The position numbers and the translations under genes are program-made. Shown piece after piece: positions 42,404 through 47,363 of a stretch of 47,363 bases of DNA. The notes under the pieces were generated by a model that had not been told where the DNA came from, made no database searches, and worked only from the letters and a program-made list of their open reading frames with translations. Source of the DNA: Paenibacillus algorifonticola (lineage in GTDB: Bacteria; Bacillota; Bacilli; Paenibacillales; Paenibacillaceae); contig NZ_LAQO01000052.1 of NCBI RefSeq assembly GCF_000971975.1, positions 1 to 47,363 of the forward strand. The letters are read 5' to 3'. How positions within the stretch are numbered: the stretch's first letter is position 1; the number at the start of each line of letters is the position of its first letter.

Positions 42404-43174
42404 CTATTGTATCTCAATTATTGGCTTGTCACCCATTTTGAGTACACCACTGTTAATAAGCGTAACCGTTGAACCTTGGGGTAAATTAGTAAAAACGATT
42501 GGAGTTAGAATAGATGGGACATTTTCTCGTAAATACTCCCAATCGACTTCTACAACTGGCTGTCCAGCATAAACCCGTTCTCCTAGCTCAACAAGCAAGT
42601 TAAAACCGAAACCTTTCAGCTTTACTGTGTTAACTCCTATATGAATAAGCACCTCCTTGCCCCCGTCTGACTTGATTCCAATGGCATGCTTGCTAGGAAA
42701 TACATTATACACTCTTCCATATACTGGAGAAGAGATATGGCCTTCATAAGGCAAAACAGCAAAACCGTCACCCATCATTTTTTCTGAAAAAAGCGGATCA
42801 GGTACAAACGTAATATCGAGAAGCTCACCATATACCGGCATCACGATATCTTCGGAAATAATTCGTTCTCTCTGTTCCCCATGTGCCATCTCCTTTGGTG
42901 GAATCGGCTCGAAAGAAAATTCCACTGACTGTCGTCCCGTAAGAATATCTTCCAGTTGGTTCTTAATTGCAATTGAACTTATTCCAAATATCGCCTGCAC
43001 ATTATTAGCTACTTCAAACACCCCTGCTGCACCCAGTTGTTTCAAATACTCCTTTTTCACTTCGAATTTGTCATATACTTCTACACGCAAACGGGTGTTG
43101 CAAGCATCTAGATGTTTGATATTTTTTTTGCCGCCGTAGGCTGCAATAATGTTGTAAGGTAGACCTTCCTCCAT
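42404..43174 (-). CDS. PTS glucose-type EIIB-EIIA protein lacking EIIC
   Basis: 256 residues from ATG 43174 (GGAGG 10 nt upstream). EIIB: EGLPYNIIAAYGGKKNIKHL then DACNTRLRVEV with phospho-Cys25. EIIA: from VMPVYGELLD (111), His163 and active His178 in VLIHIGVNTVKLKG. This is the back half of a PtsG-type EIICBA; the EIIC membrane domain (about 400 residues) is missing and I find no trace of it upstream, where a GlcT RAT/terminator leader ends only about 140 bp away. It may be a relic of ptsG or a soluble phospho-donor for other EIIC proteins. Both phosphorylation sites are intact, favouring retained function. Confidence 0.85.
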   Translation of the reverse strand: MEEGLPYNIIAAYGGKKNIKHLDACNTRLRVEVYDKFEVKKEYLKQLGAAGVFEVANNVQAIFGISSIAIKNQLEDILTGRQSVEFSFEPIPPKEMAHGEQRERIISEDIVMPVYGELLDITFVPDPLFSEKMMGDGFAVLPYEGHISSPVYGRVYNVFPSKHAIGIKSDGGKEVLIHIGVNTVKLKGFGFNLLVELGERVYAGQPVVEVDWEYLRENVPSILTPIVFTNLPQGSTVTLINSGVLKMGDKPIIEIQ

Positions 43175-43316
43175 TCTACACGAACCTCCATAAATGTCGC
43201 TCTGCCTTTCGGCTTTACCATCTAAAATTTTTAATATCCACTTATAAATCCCAAAGCTTTGTCCAATGTAAGAGCACATACATCCGCTTTTCCTTGTAAA
43301 ATGAAATGGGAACAGC

Positions 43317-43430
43317 AAAAAAGCATGAATTAATAAAGCGAGTTGTATAAGCCTTCAGGCACATCATGCCCGTTAAAAGCTGTTACAATCACACTCTATA
43401 TAACTCATGCCTGATCTTGTCAGTAACACG
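43317..43430 (-). promoter_or_regulatory. GlcT-type RAT element and terminator leader
   Basis: Minus strand: RAT CGTGTTACTGACAAGATCAG continuing GCATGAGTTA (43401-43430), essentially the ptsG leader element bound by GlcT. Its 3' part (GCATGAGTT) can pair with downstream AACTC and TCATGC, ending in TTTTTT (43317-43322). Terminator and antiterminator are therefore mutually exclusive. Confidence 0.75.
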
Positions 43431-43460
43431 TCGTATATCTAATTCTTTGATGCGAAATTC

Positions 43461-43490
43461 ATTGTAGCACTACTATATTGTACAGTGCAA
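43461..43490 (-). promoter_or_regulatory. Promoter of the EIIBA-ptsH-ptsI operon
   Basis: TTGCAC (43485-43490), 18-nt spacer, TACAAT (43461-43466), about 30 nt before the RAT element. Confidence 0.65.
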
Positions 43491-43534
43491 GCCTTTTTTC
43501 AAATCTCCTTAACTTGAGATTTCTCTTGAAAGGT

Positions 43535-44410
43535 TTACTCCCATTTCTCTTCTTTCTTTTGATTCAAACGCTGTAAATGTATAGTCAAATAACCCAATTC
43601 TGCATGATATACCGGAAGTCGAAGTCTATTTTCCATGACTTTTGTCAGTTTCCATGCGAGTAAATACATCTCTGGATATTCGATTTTTAGTAATAAATCC
43701 ATTTTCTTTAATTCCTGCAACTTTTCCCCTCTAATAATGCGCTCCAATGCAAAACGAAGATGTGTAATCAAACGGGAATAATCTAATGACCCCACCTCAA
43801 AAGGAAAATTTAATTGATTTGAAACGATGCCAACCAGTTCGTTAATTAGCTGTGATTGCTTCTTTACTTGCATAATGTTTTGGTTGGACACTGCACTGTA
43901 GATGTGCAGGGCAATAAATCCAATCTCATCTACCCCTAAATCTACGCCCAATTTTTTCTCAATCATACGAACTGCATACTCCCCTATGCGATATTCATCA
44001 GGGTAAAGTTCCCTTGTTTCATAAAGGAAAGGATTTTGAATGACGATCCCCTGCTTCTTGCGCTTTAAGGCAAAAGAAATATGGTCAGTCAGCGCAATAT
44101 GAATATGCTCATTCAGAGATACGTTCTTATGCTCGGTAATATGCAAAAGCAATTCGTTAATAATCTCGATCAATTCTTCATCTACTTGGGGAAGTAGCAG
44201 TTTGTATTGCTCCTGCTCCTCCTGATTTTTCAATATGAACATTTTTTCCACGGCCAATAGTGAGATGATGTCGCCTGCTTTACGGTTAAAACCTATACCT
44301 TTGCCGATAACAACGACCTCGCCATGCTCTGAATGCTGCGCAATAATAACATTATTGTTCAGGGCTTTGTCTATTTGTAGTCCACTCAATGTATGCACCT
44401 CTATTTTCAA
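43535..44410 (-). CDS. glcT: GlcT-type PTS transcription antiterminator
   Basis: 291 residues of BglG family. CAT RNA-binding domain (LQIDKALNNNVIIAQHSEHG, VVVIGKGIGFNRKAGD), then PRD1 (ALTDHISFALKR, FIALHIYSAV) and PRD2 (ITHLRFALERI, ELGYLTIHLQRLN). Identity as GlcT rather than LicT is supported by the GlcT-type RAT immediately downstream and by the glcT-EII-ptsH-ptsI order. It shares the family with the LicT-like protein at 27518-28360. Confidence 0.9.
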   Translation of the reverse strand: MKIEVHTLSGLQIDKALNNNVIIAQHSEHGEVVVIGKGIGFNRKAGDIISLLAVEKMFILKNQEEQEQYKLLLPQVDEELIEIINELLLHITEHKNVSLNEHIHIALTDHISFALKRKKQGIVIQNPFLYETRELYPDEYRIGEYAVRMIEKKLGVDLGVDEIGFIALHIYSAVSNQNIMQVKKQSQLINELVGIVSNQLNFPFEVGSLDYSRLITHLRFALERIIRGEKLQELKKMDLLLKIEYPEMYLLAWKLTKVMENRLRLPVYHAELGYLTIHLQRLNQKKEEKWE

Positions 44411-44650
44411 ACTTTAAATTCAATCTTCTGGCAAAAAGGCGGGATAATTGAAATATATCCAGGTATAGTCATCATCATTACCCTCAGCATTCTTGCCTAG
44501 AGTATTTTCCTCATAAATAATTAACTATCTCGATAACTTTAACCTTCATAATGGACAGTTGTGAATTTTAGTATTGTTGCCTTAAAACAGTCCTAGGGCA
44601 GAAATGTGTGAGTATTATAACACATCCTACAATATGCTGTCATTGTAACA
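44411..44650. other. Upstream region of glcT, no gene
   Basis: AT-rich. It must contain the glcT promoter, but I cannot choose one with confidence. Confidence 0.4.
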
Positions 44651-45001
44651 CTATTTATTCTTACGACTTAACTCAAACCAACTAGCTTTAAGTTCGGTAT
44701 GTTGTTCCTGCACGCACAACTGCTTGGCAAAGAAGGACTTCGGCATACTTGGATTTCTTCGAAATTGATAAATGATTAATGAGACATCACCATTGACGTA
44801 GATTTGAACTCCAGTTTTTCAAGCAATTTCCGTTGCATTCCTAATTTGTTTAACCTTCATACTGTCCCACGTTTCTGCGCTTATTTTATACGGTGAACGG
44901 CCGACTTATACAAAATTTTCTGAGTGGCTCTCGGTCCAGGTACGTAAAGTAAGCTTAACTAATTTTAAAAAATGAGCTTGAATTCTCTCTAACTTGTTTT
45001 T
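44651..45001 (-). pseudogene. Unrecognised decayed gene with two in-frame stops
   Basis: A 117-codon frame (minus strand) between stops at 45002 and 44651 is broken only by TAA (44906-44908) and TGA (44819-44821). Between them it reads like protein: LERIQAHFLKLVKLTLRTWT, then VGRSPYKISAETWDSMKVKQ, IRNATEIA, stop, KTGVQIYVNGDVSLIIYQF, ending FELSRKNK. No family recognised. No start codon or ribosome site located, so the 5' end may be lost. Confidence 0.4.
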
Positions 45002-45057
45002 TTACATCACCAATCAAGCACCGATTCTTCCACATGCTGGTTGACTAAGTCGTTTTC

Positions 45058-45495
45058 TTAAATTGTAGCTATCTTGCCTTCAATTTTGATTTGAACGCCT
45101 GCTTTTTTCAACAGATTTCCTACTTCACATGCTTGATCTGCAGCCGTCATTGCTCCATTCATAGCCTTGATGTGTTTTTCCGTCGCACCAGCAGGCAAAA
45201 CAACTTGAAGGGAATGAACGATTATAAATCCATCTTCTTTGGAGTTGGTTGCTTCCGAATCCATGAAGATCCCAGCGACATCCAGTTTTTGGGTTTGAAG
45301 CGAATACACGAGAGTCATGATATAACAAGATGCTGCAGAAGAAACAAGCAATTCTTTAGGATCGGAGCCCTCTCCGCTTCCTCCTAGTGCTTTAGGTATC
45401 GCAATATTGGTTTTGAGGTAATTTGATTCAATTTTCCCGTAGCCTTTTGCGTCTGGATACCAAACAATCTTTACATTTGTTTTTAAATCAGCCAT
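45058..45495 (-). CDS. OsmC/Ohr-family peroxidase-like protein (paralog 2)
   Basis: 145 residues. Both reactive cysteines are present (SSAASCYIMTLVYSL, AADQACEVGNLLK). Starts MADLKTNVKIVWYPDAKGYG, strongly similar to the OsmC protein at 31634-32125 but 18 residues shorter: TAA follows KIATI. The sequence after the stop still resembles the codons of the longer C-terminus (DLVNQHVEES), so it was probably truncated recently. Divergent from GntR paralog 2. Confidence 0.88.
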   Translation of the reverse strand: MADLKTNVKIVWYPDAKGYGKIESNYLKTNIAIPKALGGSGEGSDPKELLVSSAASCYIMTLVYSLQTQKLDVAGIFMDSEATNSKEDGFIIVHSLQVVLPAGATEKHIKAMNGAMTAADQACEVGNLLKKAGVQIKIEGKIATI

Positions 45496-45558
45496 TTTAG
45501 CACACTCCTATTAAGATATGACTCGTAAAACATTAAACTAAAAAGTTGACTAATTACA

Positions 45559-45612
45559 TAGTTGATTAGTTAACCATTCACATAAGTTATCGTTTTTTAG
45601 TTCTTTTGTCAA
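45559..45612 (-). promoter_or_regulatory. Promoter and operator of OsmC paralog 2
   Basis: Minus strand: TTGACA (45607-45612), 17-nt spacer, TAACTT (45584-45589), then the operator (plus strand TAGTTGATTAGTTAACCA, 45559-45576). It matches the site at 33077-33094 at 16 of 18 positions, and TTACA before it is also shared. Same spacing to the -10 in both promoters. Confidence 0.75.
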
Positions 45613-45732
45613 TGTGCTTTTATAATAAGGCGTATTCACAATGAATCTTTCCGTCGCTTGATTTTTTGCTTCCGCTTGATTACACTTAGGTTGTCCAGAA
45701 AACTAGGTAAGCGAGAAAGTTGGAATGCAGCC

Positions 45733-46407
45733 ATGGAACACTCACGTTTGCTATTTAAAATTGATACTCACTCATCTCTGCCAATTAATGTGCAAATTAA
45801 AGAGCAGATTAAATGGTTGATTGGCAGAGATATTCTAAAACCGGGTGATTCCCTTCCATCGACCAATCAGTTGGCAGAACAACTTGCCATTAACCGAAAC
45901 ACAATTCAATGGGTCTACTCGCAATTGAAAGAAGAAGGTCTATTGTTGATTCAAAAGGGTAGAGGAACTCAAGTTGCCAATGAAGGCAGCATTGAAAATT
46001 TCAAGAAAAATAATCCCTACTTTTCATTTATAGAAAAAACCATCAAGGAGGTCTACGATTCGGGGTTTAATGCAGAGAAAGTCCTATTGTCTGGATTTGC
46101 TTATATACAGCTATTTAGCCAGCCGCTTGCAAAGAGATTGCGATATCTCTTTATCGAATGCAGAACCATTTCATGTGTCTTTTATTTAGATGAAATCAAA
46201 CGAATGACTTTAGCGGAAATTGATGTAGTCGACACTTCATCGCCAGAAGAAGTTCTTCAAAAGGCTATTCGTCAGGCAGACGTCATTGTGACTGTTTCGG
46301 AACTGGCAGAAAAAGTACAGGAATTTGTCAAACCAGCCAATAAAAAGATTATCTCCGTCGGTTCCTCCAACGACGTGACATTGCTATTCAACATGCTGCG
46401 GCCATAA
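45733..46407 (+). CDS. GntR-family regulator with CX4C pair (paralog 2)
   Basis: 224 residues from ATG 45733 (aligned with paralog 1; a longer frame to 45658 has no site). Winged helix: SLPINVQIKEQIKWLIGRD, LPSTNQLAEQLAINRNTIQW, QKGRGTQVA. The C-terminal domain matches paralog 1 throughout (NPYFSF, LLSGFAY, RYLFIEC, SSNDVTLLFNML). Cys143 and Cys148 in ECRTISCVFYLDEI are the only cysteines, as in paralog 1. Divergent from OsmC paralog 2 across the shared operator. Confidence 0.85.
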   Translation: MEHSRLLFKIDTHSSLPINVQIKEQIKWLIGRDILKPGDSLPSTNQLAEQLAINRNTIQWVYSQLKEEGLLLIQKGRGTQVANEGSIENFKKNNPYFSFIEKTIKEVYDSGFNAEKVLLSGFAYIQLFSQPLAKRLRYLFIECRTISCVFYLDEIKRMTLAEIDVVDTSSPEEVLQKAIRQADVIVTVSELAEKVQEFVKPANKKIISVGSSNDVTLLFNMLRP

Positions 46408-46634
46408 TAACTCATAGGCCAATGCCCACTTGGATAGTGTCTTAAACATAGTGCAATCATGCTCGTAGAGATTCTAACTTCTGATTTCATCTACTATCAA
46501 AGGTAGACCTTTAAGTCCAACCGCCACAAATGACGAAAGAATATCATCACGCTTTTGCCTGCGAGGTATTCATCTACGTTTTTTTACTAAACCTATATTT
46601 TTTAGATAAATTCTTAACTTCATCAATGACAATA

Positions 46635-46850
46635 TTACTTGTCATCATACGCCGCCTCAAGTGCAGCATTCAAACTAATAGATTGATTAGTATCGGATAA
46701 TCTCAGATCAGCTTCAGATACAACACACCATTTATTAACGTATTCTCGAAAGTCTGTAAAACTAACGTATTGTCGTTTCTGTGACTCATGTGATAGTCAA
46801 CAATTTCATTACCAAACTAATCTTCTACTATTGAGAGGTAATTCACTATG
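46635..46850 (-). pseudogene. Unrecognised decayed reading frame
   Basis: Two overlapping frames join into one protein-like string: VNYLSIVED, stop, FGNEIVDYHMSH, frameshift, RQYVSFTDFREYVNKWCVVS then EADLRLSDTNQSISLNAALE and AAYDDK stop (46635). At least one stop and one frameshift. Family not recognised. Another weak scrap (DDILSSFVAVGLKGLPLIVD, about 46500-46560) precedes it on the left. Confidence 0.35.
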
Positions 46851-46872
46851 CTCCCACCTCATTTGAGCTGTC

Positions 46873-47154
46873 TTAACAATAAGCCGAGCCTCCACCTAAG
46901 ACTAGCGTGACCCCATCCTGATAACGTTCAACATATAACGTAATGTGATAAGCCTGCTCAGCAATCTGGGGATCGTGTGCAACTTTAATCTGATTAATTT
47001 TGCTAATAACATCATTCACCAAGCTTTCTGCAAGGGATAGTTGAAAGCTTGGTCCGCAGCAACCCGTACTTCCAGCGAATATCCTCTAGGTACACACCCC
47101 TGCTTGATTCATCATTTATGCAATATAAGCTTTCGCTCCATCTGTAATGATCAC
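46873..47154 (-). pseudogene. HesB/IscA-like (Fe-S biogenesis type) gene with two in-frame stops
   Basis: A 94-codon frame from GTG 47154 to TAA 46873. It reads VIITDGAKAYIA, stop, MMNQAGVCT, stop, RIFAGSTGCCGPSFQLSLAE, then KINQIKVAHDPQIAEQAYHI and LVLGGGSAYC. The GSTGCCGPSFQLSLAE block and final GGGSxYC are characteristic of HesB/YneR-like proteins with an A-type Fe-S carrier fold. Stops at codons 13 and 23 separate it from its start, so it is inactive as written. Confidence 0.75.
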
Positions 47155-47363
47155 GTAGACATGACCCCTTTCGTTAGGTGGACGGATCTGTGCACCATTT
47201 CTTTAACTGATCATAACAGACAGCACCTGCAGGATCCCAAGCAATAAGAATACTATTGTGCTTGGAAGTCTCCTGAATGTAGGATGGAAGCGAATATCTA
47301 TTTAGCCCCCTAGAGAACTTGGACACTAAGAGAGTGTATGAAGTACACTACTAGTGACAGGGG
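47155..47363. other. Right edge, possible start of another element
   Basis: No complete gene. ATG at 47337 opens a frame (MKYTTSDRG) that runs off the window, preceded by GAGAG and a ggacactaagagagtg segment reminiscent of insertion-sequence ends. Too short to classify. Confidence 0.25.

Noticed and set aside
1..47363. CRISPR arrays, tRNA or rRNA genes
   Set aside because: No regularly spaced repeats, tRNA cloverleaf or rRNA-like stretches were seen by eye; a tRNA missed by reading alone cannot be fully excluded.

Overview
The window looks like a chromosomal segment of a low-to-moderate GC Gram-positive bacterium of the Bacillales, most likely Paenibacillaceae (Paenibacillus or Brevibacillus-like). 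Clues are strong AGGAGG ribosome sites, frequent TTG/GTG starts, bacillithiol-type redox proteins (YtxJ, DinB/BstA-like), a GlcT-HPr-EI sugar system and a LicT/Bgl operon. The genus cannot be fixed from the sequence alone. No tRNA, rRNA or CRISPR array was seen.

Region 0.2-4.0 kb: a three-gene minus-strand operon with the layout of an ABC-three-component (ABC-3C) anti-phage system: a Cap4/DUF4297-like nuclease effector, a small middle component and a Rad50-like ATPase. Region 4.3-4.8 kb: fused scraps of IS30- and IS3-type transposases. Region 5.1-8.9 kb: a strikingly GC-rich, actinobacterial-looking block on the minus strand with an iron/metallophore-type ABC importer (lipoprotein, FecCD permease, ATPase) followed by a DJ-1/PfpI protein resembling isonitrile hydratase. 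Its lipoprotein starts with an AT-richer, host-like signal peptide. Region 9.0-10.9 kb: a decayed 2Fe-2S ferredoxin-like gene and IS4- and IS1182-type remnants.

Region 10.9-14.1 kb: an HxlR regulator divergent from an NmrA-like oxidoreductase with a perfect 20-bp palindrome between them, then a drug-type MFS pump. Region 14.6-19.0 kb: a wrecked two-component operon (OmpR regulator, histidine kinase, NarL-type regulator fragment). Both the OmpR regulator and the kinase are frameshifted at A8 tracts, and the regulator is also interrupted by a 2.4-kb IS21-family element with an 8-bp target duplication. Region 19.5-22.4 kb: an ArsR regulator and a four-domain CoA-disulfide reductase/rhodanese/TusA/DsrE protein (persulfide handling). 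Region 22.6-23.7 kb: an Lrp/AsnC regulator and an isochorismatase-like hydrolase. Region 24-28.5 kb: a beta-glucoside operon (LicT-like antiterminator, PTS EIIBCA, GH1 phospho-beta-glucosidase) with RAT/terminator control.

Region 28.6-33.9 kb is the most coherent accessory system: an eight-gene thiol-redox operon (YtxJ, DinB, OsmC, CSVC thioredoxin-like protein, unknown membrane protein, CcdA, TlpA/ResA, membrane rhodanese lacking its catalytic Cys), divergent from a GntR regulator. A second OsmC/GntR pair lies at 45.1-46.4 kb. Both regulators have only two cysteines, at identical positions (CX4C), and both OsmC-side promoters carry nearly the same 18-bp palindrome just downstream of the -10. 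I infer a paralogous thiol-switch regulon. Region 34.9-40 kb: an MFS transporter with an Lrp regulator, a second HxlR regulator, a luciferase-like monooxygenase and an MBL-fold hydrolase. Region 40.3-44.4 kb: glcT, a GlcT-type leader, an EIIB-EIIA protein that has lost EIIC, ptsH and ptsI. The gaps and the right end (46.4-47.4 kb) hold several decayed reading frames, including a HesB/IscA-like gene with two in-frame stops.
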